Positions 16,121 to 25,300 of a stretch of DNA of 64,000 bases are shown here, in pieces. The notes under the pieces are model-generated. The model was given only the letters and a program-made list of their open reading frames with translations, was not told the origin of the DNA and did no database searches. The number at the start of each line of letters is the position of its first letter. The stretch's first letter is position 1. The DNA lies in the NCBI GenBank assembly GCA_963663525.2, contig CAXXHC010000004.1, positions 744,001 through 808,000 on the forward strand, given 5' to 3'. Made by a program: the position numbers and the translations under genes. The DNA is from G963663525 sp963663525 (GTDB taxonomy: Bacteria > Myxococcota_A > SURF-8 > G963663525).

Positions 16121-18220
16121 TCACTTCCCTTTTCGTTTTCCGATCATTTGTTGTTTCATGCGTCCCAAAGCGTCGCGCCAGACCTGCTTTTTCTCTTTGA
16201 GCGCGTCGAGTCCCACACGCGGATGCAAAACCATCCTCGACAACGTATGCCACCAGTATTCGCGGAGCAGCAGATGGCTCAGGCCGCTGGAACGCTCCAT
16301 GGATGCTTCGGTCCAGCCGGTCATCGTTTTGCGCACCTCTTGGGGGGAAGCGATGAAACGAAGCGCGTCGCTTAAGGAAAACGGCGGGGCGACCTCGCCC
16401 AGGGCCTCGTCGTTCTGATCGCCGGAAAACGGAATGGAACCAAGGACTTCCGCCAGTTCACGGTTGGGATCGTTGAGCAGGGTCAGGGTGTTTGCGGAAA
16501 GCTCCTTGAACGACTCGCAAAGCTGCGGAAACGGTTTGGAATATTCGACGTAGAGCCTGCACCAGCACTCCATTTCGTCGTGGAAGCGTTCCACGCCCCA
16601 GGCTTTCGTGCCCGGATCGGGACCGAGCAGGGCGACCCAGTTGCCCTCGTCGTCCTGATCGTAGCCTACCGTGGTGCCGTGCGTACCTTGGGCAAGCAGT
16701 TCCATGCAGGTCACCGGCGCCGAACCGAATGCGGCCCAGCCGAGTTTCGGTTGCAGAAGGTAGGGAATTTTTCGGTTCGTGTGTTTCGAGTATGGGGTGC
16801 CGTGCAGCACGCCGAAATAATATCCCACGAGTTCCAGGGAAGGATTGTGGGAACAGACGATTTTGTACAGCGCATCCTGGGTGGTCGTGGTCCATCCCAT
16901 ATCCACCAGTCCCACCGGGTTGTCTTCAAAAAAACCTCGACCTTTCAAATAGTTGAGTACTTTTTCCCGTTCGGAGGCCGAACGGTCGGCGTTCAATTTC
17001 AGCAAGTCCTCGTCTTGCAGAAAAGATCGCTTCAGCAGGGTGAACACCGGGCCTTCGGCGTCGATGGGTTCGTCCTGAGAAGGAATGCGGGTTTGGATGT
17101 CGCGGGGTTGGCGCTCGTACAGCCAGTCCGAATCGACCAGCAAACGTGCGGCGATCTGGCGGAAGGTGAGCACGGGAGAGGGTCGGAATACCCAGTCCAG
17201 CTCCCTTTCGGTCAGGTGAAACACGGAGGCGACGCGGATGGGAAAGCGCGACAGATGAATGTAGCGCAGATCAAAATCCCAATCCAGGGTTTGGGCGGCG
17301 ACGTTCGCCAGCCGCAGCAGGATCTGCCCCTCTCTGGCGACGAAATACAGCCTGTGAACGCCGTGACGTTTCGCGTTTTCCAAGACATCCCGCACGAATC
17401 CGAAGCAGACGGGCGCCGCAAACGACGCCGCAACGCGCTCGTTGGGGCCGAAATCCTCGGTGAGCAGGCGCATGTTCTTGGCCGCACCGGCTGCCAGTTG
17501 GTAGAACAGGAACGGTTCCTTGAAGTAGCGTTCCTCGTAGGGGCCGAGCGTTTCCTTGTGGACCGGTTCCACCCGAATTCCCAGCTTTTGCGGGGCGAGA
17601 ACGTCGGTGATGCGGTCGTCTCCGACGTGCAGGATCTGGGAGAATTCGACGCCTTCCTGCTCCGCCACGTACCGGAACAGGTCGCCGGTGGTTTTGACAA
17701 GGCCGACTTTGGAAGACATGTACACGGGGCACTCGGCGAAACGTTCGTCAGCGATGGCGAGAAACGTGCGGATGATCTCTGTAGGCAGGTACATGTTGGA
17801 AACGAACACCACGCGTCGGCCTTCATCGAGGTGCCGCCCGATACGTTCGACCGTCGCCGGGATGGGGAGAATCATCTCCCGTTCCATCTCGATTTCGAGA
17901 TTTTTCAAGGATTCCAATATGTTATCGTCCAGCGCATAGCGCTCGCCGAGTTCGCGGTAGATGTCCTCGAACGTGATGTCCTGCCGTGAACTTTTCTGCC
18001 GAGCCCGTTTTTCAGCGTCGATCCGCAGCAGGTAGAAATCTTCGAGGATCTGAGGGGAGAGCACGTCGCGGTATTGCTCGCCGATCCGATACGCCATGGC
18101 GGCGAACACGCCTTTGGGCGTGGCTGTTTTCCGGGTAATGACCGTATCGAAAATATCGAACGAATACAGGATCGTTTCGGAAGACGTGGAGAAATCGGAG
18201 AGATTTTCGTGTGGTTTCAT
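16121..18220 (-). CDS. HAD-like hydrolase fused to a large C-terminal domain, polysaccharide locus
   Basis: 699 residues. The N-terminal third has HAD-type motifs: SFDIFDTVITR (motif I, with the Asp pair DIFD), VFVSNMYLP (motif II region) and HVGDDRITDVLAPQKLG (motif IV). The remaining two thirds (from about residue 240) form a large domain with YFVAREGQILL, which recurs in the same protein type. Such proteins (COG5610-like) are regularly found in O-antigen and capsule clusters; the substrate is unknown to me. It lies 52 bases downstream of the Wzt-like gene on the same strand. The ATG has only a weak GAG upstream. A phosphatase role on a sugar or lipid carrier is a guess. Confidence 0.75.
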   Translation of the reverse strand: MKPHENLSDFSTSSETILYSFDIFDTVITRKTATPKGVFAAMAYRIGEQYRDVLSPQILEDFYLLRIDAEKRARQKSSRQDITFEDIYRELGERYALDDNILESLKNLEIEMEREMILPIPATVERIGRHLDEGRRVVFVSNMYLPTEIIRTFLAIADERFAECPVYMSSKVGLVKTTGDLFRYVAEQEGVEFSQILHVGDDRITDVLAPQKLGIRVEPVHKETLGPYEERYFKEPFLFYQLAAGAAKNMRLLTEDFGPNERVAASFAAPVCFGFVRDVLENAKRHGVHRLYFVAREGQILLRLANVAAQTLDWDFDLRYIHLSRFPIRVASVFHLTERELDWVFRPSPVLTFRQIAARLLVDSDWLYERQPRDIQTRIPSQDEPIDAEGPVFTLLKRSFLQDEDLLKLNADRSASEREKVLNYLKGRGFFEDNPVGLVDMGWTTTTQDALYKIVCSHNPSLELVGYYFGVLHGTPYSKHTNRKIPYLLQPKLGWAAFGSAPVTCMELLAQGTHGTTVGYDQDDEGNWVALLGPDPGTKAWGVERFHDEMECWCRLYVEYSKPFPQLCESFKELSANTLTLLNDPNRELAEVLGSIPFSGDQNDEALGEVAPPFSLSDALRFIASPQEVRKTMTGWTEASMERSSGLSHLLLREYWWHTLSRMVLHPRVGLDALKEKKQVWRDALGRMKQQMIGKRKGK

Positions 18221-18272
18221 GCGGTTATCTCATTTTGCAATATCGAAAGCTTGTCTCGGAAGAGTGGATTGC

Positions 18273-19577
18273 CTACGAAGATTCCGCGTTGCGGTCCGTT
18301 TCGTAGGAAATTCTTTCCCAGGCGAGCGAGCGGTAAAAATATCCCGGACGCGAAGGCCGGTGGCCGTCCAGATCGACGATTTCGAAAGAGGCGAAATTCT
18401 TTTTTTCGTCCAGGGATTTTCCGGGCCGTGCGATGCCGACGCTTAAAAGGTACTTTCCAGGTGCGAGAAAAGGCGGATCGATACGCACGCCGTAGCGACT
18501 TTCCAGCGGAAAACCGCCCTTGGTGGAGGCGTCTTCGTCGGTGAACACCGGCTGGACGTTCTCCGGGGTGTCCCGGCTGTCCGAAAAATAGATGATGTTG
18601 AGGTTCATATCCGAAATACTGAACGTCGCGTACTGCGAAGGATTCGTGGGCTTTTCGTGGCGGAACGTCGCACGCAGCAGAAGCGGTTCGTTGGTGTTCA
18701 ATGCCCGGTTGACCGGTGTACCGTCCTCGAAAAACAGCCCGGCGGCCACGACTTGCTGCGATTTGTTCGGATCGACGGGGAAACGGGTCTGCATGTCGCT
18801 TTGGATGTCGGAGCTTTCGGCCAGGTATCGGGCCACGACGGCTGTCGGTTTGTCGTCGGCCACCATACGGCCTTTTTTGAGCAAAATGCACCGGCTGCAC
18901 AGGTTGTTGATCGCCTGAAGGTTGTGGCTGACGAAAATCACCGTTTTTCCCTGCCGGGCGACTTCGTTCATTTTACCCAGACATCGGTTTCGAAAAGTCT
19001 GATCCCCGACGGCGAGCACTTCGTCCACGACCAGAATTTCCGTGCGCAGATGCGCGGCGACGGCGAATCCCAGCCGTACCCGCATTCCGCTGCTGTACCG
19101 TTTCACGGGGGTATCGAGGAATTTTTCCACTTCGCTGAACGCCACGATTTCATCGTAATGACGCTGGATTTCGCGACGGTTCATACCTAAAATCGCGCCG
19201 TTGAGGTAGATGTTTTCGCGTCCGGTCAGTTCTGGATTGAATCCGGTGCCGACCTCCAGCAGCGAGCCGACCCTTCCGTGGAGCACGGCGCGACCGGTCG
19301 TGGGTGCCGTGATACGGGAGAGAATTTTTAACAGCGTGCTTTTTCCCGCGCCGTTTTCGCCGATTACTCCAAGGTTTTCGCCGGGTTGCAGGTCGAACGA
19401 AATGTCCCGCAAGGCCCAGAACGACTCCGCCGCGCTGGGTTTCGGGCGCGTTTCTCTTTCTTTGATGGTGATGGCCGGTACGAAAAGACGGCCCAGTTTC
19501 CGGGTGATCGACGTCATTTCGCCAAGGGTGTATCGCTTGCCGAGGTTCGTAGCGCGGATGGCGTAGGTTTCACTCAT
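18273..19577 (-). CDS. wzt: Polysaccharide ABC exporter ATP-binding protein, Wzt-type with C-terminal cargo domain
   Basis: ATPase of an ABC-2 exporter for undecaprenyl-linked O-antigen or a similar glycan. Walker A is GENGAGKSTLLK, the signature motif is YSSGMRVRLGFA, Walker B is ILVVDEVLAVGD and the switch His is in VSHN. About 190 residues follow the ATPase domain and form a beta-rich C-terminal domain, as in Wzt proteins that recognise the capped glycan end. Start ATG 19577 follows GAGGAG with an 8-base spacer; a GTG three codons upstream (19586) is less well placed. The permease gene lies 21 bases upstream. An exporter of this type fits the glycan genes in the window. Confidence 0.92.
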   Translation of the reverse strand: MSETYAIRATNLGKRYTLGEMTSITRKLGRLFVPAITIKERETRPKPSAAESFWALRDISFDLQPGENLGVIGENGAGKSTLLKILSRITAPTTGRAVLHGRVGSLLEVGTGFNPELTGRENIYLNGAILGMNRREIQRHYDEIVAFSEVEKFLDTPVKRYSSGMRVRLGFAVAAHLRTEILVVDEVLAVGDQTFRNRCLGKMNEVARQGKTVIFVSHNLQAINNLCSRCILLKKGRMVADDKPTAVVARYLAESSDIQSDMQTRFPVDPNKSQQVVAAGLFFEDGTPVNRALNTNEPLLLRATFRHEKPTNPSQYATFSISDMNLNIIYFSDSRDTPENVQPVFTDEDASTKGGFPLESRYGVRIDPPFLAPGKYLLSVGIARPGKSLDEKKNFASFEIVDLDGHRPSRPGYFYRSLAWERISYETDRNAESS

Positions 19578-19598
19578 TCCAGGCACTCCTCGAAGGAC

Positions 19599-20477
19599 TC
19601 AGATGATGTCGGCGAACTCGTGTTCCATCTTCTTGAAGACGAAGAACCCGGCGAAAAACAGTACGAAGGTCATGGCCAGTCCCGGCGGAAGCAATTCCAC
19701 GGGAAACGGGGAGTGGCCTTCCATGGCGCTTTGAAGCACGGCCCAGCGGAACGCTTCCACGATCATTCCAAGGGGATTGAGTCCATAGACCCACTTCCAT
19801 GCTCCCAGAGTTTGTTCGATGCGGCTATAAGGGACGATGATCGTGGCGAACATCCAAAGCTGCATGAGAAACGGCAGAAAATGGCGGACGTCGCGGAAGC
19901 GGACGTTCAACGCACTCATGAACAGGCCGAACCCCAGGGCGTTCAATATGGCGAGCAGGATGAGAAGCGGGCACCAAAAAATGGTCCAACTCAAGCTGAC
20001 TCCGTAAAAAAGCATCAAAATCAGCAAAAGTCCGAACGAAAGCGAAAAATCGATCAGGCTGACGATGACCCCCGACGTGGGAAGAATCAGGCGAGGGACG
20101 TAGATTTTCGTCAAAAGCGTTTGGTTGGCCAGCAGGCTGTGACTCGCGATGGAGGATGCCTGCTCGAAATAGCGCCAGATCGTGATTCCTGTGAGGTAGA
20201 AAAGCGGTTCGGGCAGGCCGTCGGTGGAAATGTTGCCGAGTTTTCCGAAAATGACCGTGAATACCACGGTTGTCACGAGCGGACGGATGAGCGTCCAGAT
20301 CGGTCCGAGGATGGTCTGCTTGTATCGGACCTGGAAATCCCGGCGCACCAGCGACAGAAAAAGCTCGCGGAACATCCATATTTCCGCCAGATCGACGCGC
20401 CACCATTTTCCGGGCGGTTCGAGAATTACCGGCTTTCCGGTCGTCTGAGGCGGGTTTTGTTGCGGCGTCGGTTCCAT
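19599..20477 (-). CDS. wzm: Polysaccharide ABC exporter permease, Wzm-type
   Basis: ABC-2 family permease of 292 residues with six predicted membrane helices and an N-terminal amphipathic part (LFLSLVRRDFQVRYKQTILGPIWTLIRP), the typical Wzm/TagG/KpsM signature; VRFRDVRHFLPFLMQLWMF is also characteristic. It moves lipid-linked polysaccharide across the inner membrane with the Wzt-like ATPase encoded next. The ATG overlaps the upstream gene's stop by one base (TGATG), so the two are translationally linked. Confidence 0.92.
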   Translation of the reverse strand: MEPTPQQNPPQTTGKPVILEPPGKWWRVDLAEIWMFRELFLSLVRRDFQVRYKQTILGPIWTLIRPLVTTVVFTVIFGKLGNISTDGLPEPLFYLTGITIWRYFEQASSIASHSLLANQTLLTKIYVPRLILPTSGVIVSLIDFSLSFGLLLILMLFYGVSLSWTIFWCPLLILLAILNALGFGLFMSALNVRFRDVRHFLPFLMQLWMFATIIVPYSRIEQTLGAWKWVYGLNPLGMIVEAFRWAVLQSAMEGHSPFPVELLPPGLAMTFVLFFAGFFVFKKMEHEFADII

Positions 20478-21595
20478 CAGTACTCGGTTTCCCCGATCAT
20501 GACCAGTTCCATGCCGGTGTTGGCCTGCATGTCTTTGATAAGTTTACGAAACGGCGTGCTGAACTCCACGGCGTCGTACATGCGCGTTGCGATTCCGGCG
20601 CTCGCGGCGCTGAGCATCGAGGTGGAGGTGAAACCTACCGCCCTCGTGACGTTCATGCGGGCGAAAAACAGTTCCACCGGCAGATTGGAGAAGCGATCCA
20701 GGGGCAAAATCCGCACGCGCTCATGGTCCGATAGAAGCTGGTGGAGCAAAACGCTGCGGGTTTCGTTGTCCCTGGGGTGCATCTTGACGAGAATGCGGTT
20801 GTCGAACTCGCGCAGTTCTCTATCGAGAATGCGTTTGTACACTGCGAGTTCCGCAAAGGGATCGGCCAGCTTGACCGCTCCGAGAATCTGCCCCATGAAC
20901 ACCGTGGAGGGGATGTCATCTCCGAAATGTACATGTTCCTCAAGCCATGTTTGGAGTTCGGGACGGTTCCAGAGAATGTCGTAAATCTCTTCGAAATGGC
21001 GATTTTCGATGGGTTCGGGGTTTGCCATCTGCGCCATGCGCTCGACCATTGGTTCCGGTGTCCAGACGGTGTTTTTTCGACCGAGACCGTAGAAATTGTC
21101 TGCCCCGCGCATACGCCAGATGGTCGATAATTCGAGAGTTTTTCCATGTCCGATCACGTAGCCGTCCGGGATGAAATGCCACCGTGTCTTCGGAAAGCAC
21201 ATGGTGAGGATGATCTCGTTGATTAACACCCGATACGGGACGATGATGTCTGTCACCGCCTCTGGATCGACGAACTCGAAGATGTCTTTCGTGTAGCGTT
21301 CGAGTTTTTTACGCCATCCTCGGAGGGCGAAAAATTTCTGAACCTTGTTGTTTCCGATGATTTTGTTGAACTCGTGGAACCAGTTGCGTTCCCTTTTGAA
21401 GTATTGGATACCCAGCGCCTTCGCCATCCAGGCTTCGGCGGCCAGCAGGTTGGGATTGATGCTCAGGTAATCCACGGCGACGATATCTGCCGGGTCGAGA
21501 CCCTTCTGGCGGGCGAAGGCCATGCCGCACAACAAGGTGTAAGGGCTTGTAATAAATAAAATGACGCGGGGTGTTTCGCGTTTCGAATGATGCAT
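20477..21595 (-). CDS. Putative sialyltransferase/polysialyltransferase-like glycosyltransferase
   Basis: 372 residues with no membrane segment. Features recalling bacterial polysialyl- and sialyltransferases of the GT-B type: FIPDGYVIGHG (acidic-Gly motif), RILVKMHPRDNE (HP motif) and RAVGFTSTSML (Ser/Thr motif near the C-terminus). These match the order of the D/E-D/E-G, HP and SS motifs of the polysialyltransferase family, but overall similarity cannot be scored here. It opens the export operon and is coupled to wzm. A CMP-sugar synthetase and a NeuB-like synthase at 50-56 kb make a CMP-nonulosonate donor plausible. Start ATG 21595. Confidence 0.6.
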   Translation of the reverse strand: MHHSKRETPRVILFITSPYTLLCGMAFARQKGLDPADIVAVDYLSINPNLLAAEAWMAKALGIQYFKRERNWFHEFNKIIGNNKVQKFFALRGWRKKLERYTKDIFEFVDPEAVTDIIVPYRVLINEIILTMCFPKTRWHFIPDGYVIGHGKTLELSTIWRMRGADNFYGLGRKNTVWTPEPMVERMAQMANPEPIENRHFEEIYDILWNRPELQTWLEEHVHFGDDIPSTVFMGQILGAVKLADPFAELAVYKRILDRELREFDNRILVKMHPRDNETRSVLLHQLLSDHERVRILPLDRFSNLPVELFFARMNVTRAVGFTSTSMLSAASAGIATRMYDAVEFSTPFRKLIKDMQANTGMELVMIGETEY

Positions 21596-22323
21596 TGGAA
21601 CGGAATCTCACGCGATTGGGTCAAAGAAGCCATGGGGACCGGCTTCTTTGCAGGAATGAACGACGGACTTCCATTGGCCTTTCACGGCTTTTGTGTTGGC
21701 CCGAATGTTGCTCGAAAAGCTTGAAATCTCAGCGGTTTCGAGCGAGGGCATCAAGACGAAACTTCCAGATATTTCCATGGCTTTCACGTTCGACGGACCC
21801 TTTCGTTCCCCATTTCGACACTTTACGGACTGCAAAAACACTATAGCAAACGAACAAAACGCTCGCAAGCTAATTCACGGTAAGGAAGGTTGCCCGTAGA
21901 TGTGAGAAAAACCTAAAATATCTAGAAAAATTAGGTGGTTGTAGAAACGTCTCGTGCCGGAAGTCGCCGTTGCGTCATGGGTGAGGAATCACCTCCATGA
22001 GTCGTCGCCACAACTCGTTGTCGAAAGAAGACACGGCAAGTTGTGGGGTTCATACTTTTTCGACTTGTGATCCATGTGTGGTCGATGAGAACGAAATTGC
22101 ATTAACCCGCATTATTCATGAGGATCGTAGCGAGACGCCGAAAACCGAAGATATTTCATGAAGTTGGACCGATTTTCACCCGCAGGCATACTTTACAGTC
22201 TGTCGAGGATGAAAATCGGGAAACAAGTGAAAGATCGAGGATTTTCAAGTCGCAGTAGATTCTTCATGAATTATGCGGGTTAAATAACCGGTTATTAAAG
22301 TGGGGCTTGGAAGCCACTTCCAA
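21596..22323. other. Intergenic region with an inverted repeat and a family A element
   Basis: 728 bases between the export operon start (leftward) and the kinase stop (leftward). It must hold the export operon promoter. A small inverted repeat CCACAACT / AGTTGTGG lies at 22008-22015 and 22039-22046, possibly an operator or stem. The family A element follows at 22103-22284. Short frames here resemble nothing and I do not call them. Confidence 0.55.
22103..22284. repeat. Family A MITE-like element, copy 2 (inverted relative to copy 1)
   Basis: About 180 bases with near-perfect terminal inverted repeats: left TTAACCCGCATTATTCATGA, right end the complement of the same with one change, followed by GA on both sides. 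TAA is present at both borders. The interior matches 12525-12705 in reverse orientation with few differences. It is too short to encode a transposase. Confidence 0.88.
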
Positions 22324-25300
22324 TCAGTCGTTTCGGTCCAGCACTTCTCTGACTTTCAAGGCCAAGGTGTCCGGGAGGTAGGGTTTGCCAATAAACTCAA
22401 GCCCCTGATCGAGGATGCCGTGGTGGGCGATGACTTCCTCCGTGTAACCCGACGTAAACAGGGTTTTCATGGAAGGCTGTTTTTTTCCAAGGATTTCAGA
22501 CAGTTCGCGCCCATTCATTTTAGGCATCACGATATCCGTAATCAGCAGGTCGATATCGATGCCTTGGGTTTCGACCAATTCCAATGCCTTTGGTCCGGTT
22601 TCGGCATCGAACACTTGATATCCTTGACGGGAAAGCAGACGAGTGGCGACCTTGCGCACCATGGGTTCGTCTTCGACAACCAAAATGGTCTCATTTCCTC
22701 TCGGAAGATTTTTAACGATTTTGCGTCTTTTTTCGCTCTTGACTTCCTCTTTGACCATCGGCAGGAAAATCTTGAACGTCGATCCCTCGCCGAGTTCTGA
22801 GTACACTTCGATACTGCCTCCGTGCTGCTTGACGATGCCGAAGGCCGTGGCCAGTCCCAGTCCCGTGCCTTTGTCTTTTTCTTTGGTCGTGAAAAACGGT
22901 TCGAAAATTTTACTGATGGTTTCCGCGTCCATCCCGATGCCGTTGTCGCTGACGGCAATCATCACGTAATCACCTGTGGCGACCTGTAGGTGTTGCTGCA
23001 CGTAGGATTCGTCCAATTTGGCATTGGCCGTCTCGATCGTGATTTTACCACCTTCGGCGATGGCGTCGCGAGCGTTGACCACCATGTTGACGATCACCTG
23101 TTCGATCTGGCCGGAATCCGCCCGGATGCGTCCAAGATCCTCGGCGAGTTTCCATAAAATGGGGATGTCCTCGCCGATCAGTCGTCCCAGCATTTTTTTC
23201 AGGGTACCGAGAAGTTCGTTGGGATCGAGCACTTTGGGCTCGATGATCTGTTTTCGGCTGAAGGCCAGCAATTGTTTCGTAAGTTTGGTGGCGCGCAGAG
23301 TCGATTGGGAAATCTCGTCAAGGGTATCGTACAGGGGATGATTTGGGCTGAGATCCATCATTCCCAAGGAGACGTTCCCTTGGATGCTGGTCAGCAAGTT
23401 GTTGAAATCGTGGGCGACTCCTCCGGCAAGACGTCCGATGGATTCCATTTTCTGAGACTGACGAAGTTGTGCTTCGATTTGTTTTTTATCCGTGATATCC
23501 GTGCAGGCGCCGATCCATTTTATAGGTTTATTGTTTTCATCAAGAATCGGTTGGCCGAAATCGGACCAATACCGCCATGAGCCGTCGCCATGTTGAATGC
23601 GGTATTCATAATGGATCGGTTCCGTGGATTTTCTATGAAGAGTCACTGCGTCTTCCAGATCGGGCCGATCTTTTTCATGGATCAAGCTCAGCCAATGTTC
23701 AAGTGTCGGCTGGATCGTGCATGGATCGTACCCCAGCTTTGCGTCGATATCGCCAAACCACGTCAAAGAGTCGTTTTCAAGATCCCATTCGTAGATCAGG
23801 TCCGCCGTGGCATTCGTGACGAGTTGCAGGCGTTTTTCGGTTTCAACCCTTTGCGTGATGTCGCGGGATGAGGTGATGACCGCAATGACTTCGCCCTGGT
23901 CGTTCAGTTCCGGCATGAGCAGCCAGTCCATCCAGATGCCGTTGGGAAGGCAGAATTCGATACGGTGAACTTCGTTTGTATCGAAAACATGCTGAATCGC
24001 TTCTTCCCAAATTGCGCATAGATCAGGGGGAAAGCCAAGCTCTTCGTGGGTTCTGCCGATGAATTCCTCGGCTTTAATCCCCGTAAGGTTTTCCACGATG
24101 GGATTAGTGTATAAGTGACGGAATTGACGGTCGAAACGCATAATTGTGTCGATGCTGTTTTCCGCCAGAGCCCGAAAGGTCTCTTCACTTTCGCGAAGGG
24201 CCTGCTCGATCTGCTTGCGTTCTGTGATGTCGGAAACGAAGGCAATAAAGCGTGTATCGGACAGGTGTACGGCGCTCACTGACCAATATCGATTTGGACC
24301 GGTTTTCGGCTTGAATTCGATTTCTTCGGAGACTCGTTTCTTCTCAAGGAATTTGGAGAAAAGTTGAAGGTGCTCTTCGGTTTTTTCCGGGGGAGTCAGA
24401 TCCTGAACGGAGCGTTCGAGCAGTTCTTCTCGACTGTAACCTGTGATAATGCAAGCGGCTTCGTTGACTTGAATGATATCGCGATTGATGTCGGAAATGA
24501 ACACCCCATAAGGAGCGCTTTCAATATAGCTGCGAGCCCTGGCTTCGCTGAGTTCCAGCGTTTCTCTGGTGAGGGAATTCTGCAAGGCGATGGCGGCGAG
24601 GTCGCCCAGGGTCTGAGCGATTTGCGCGTCGTGTTCGGTAAAATCCGTAGGCTTGTTGGCAATGCCGAGCAGTCCGACCGCTTTGCCATGGATGATGAGT
24701 GGCGCGAATAGGACATTTTTCAGATCCACGTGGCCTTCGGGCATGTATTCCATCCATTTACTTTGGGCGAAATCATTGTCCCATACGACCTTTTTGTCTA
24801 CATACGCCTCTGCACGAAGGCCCCGGATCGGCATGGGAAGGTCCGGGTTGACGCTGCAGGGCAGGCCACCGTCTTCCAAGAAGAGAACCTCATTTTCGTC
24901 CCCATCTTCGTTCAATAGCGCTACGTAACCGGAAACGGCACCGGTCATACGACAGCAGGCATCGAATAGTTTGCGCGCGGTAGTAAGGAAGGTTTTTTCT
25001 TCTAAAACACTTTTGGAAGCTTCGAAGAAAATCTGGGTTTCTTCGGCCATTTTTTTTGTATTTTCAAGAGCTTGCGCCAGTTTCAATTCGGCATTTTTCA
25101 GTTGGGTGATATCCTGGTTCACGACGATTGCTGCCAGAACCTCGCCGTTGTCGTCTAACACTGGGGCTGTAGAATTCAAAATGATGCGTGTTTCGCCATC
25201 GAAAGCGTCGATTTCGATCAACTCGTCTAAAATCGTCACCCCTTTATTGACAGTATGAGCCAATGCCCAGTCGTCGGGGGCGATTTCTTCCCTTGAGGGT

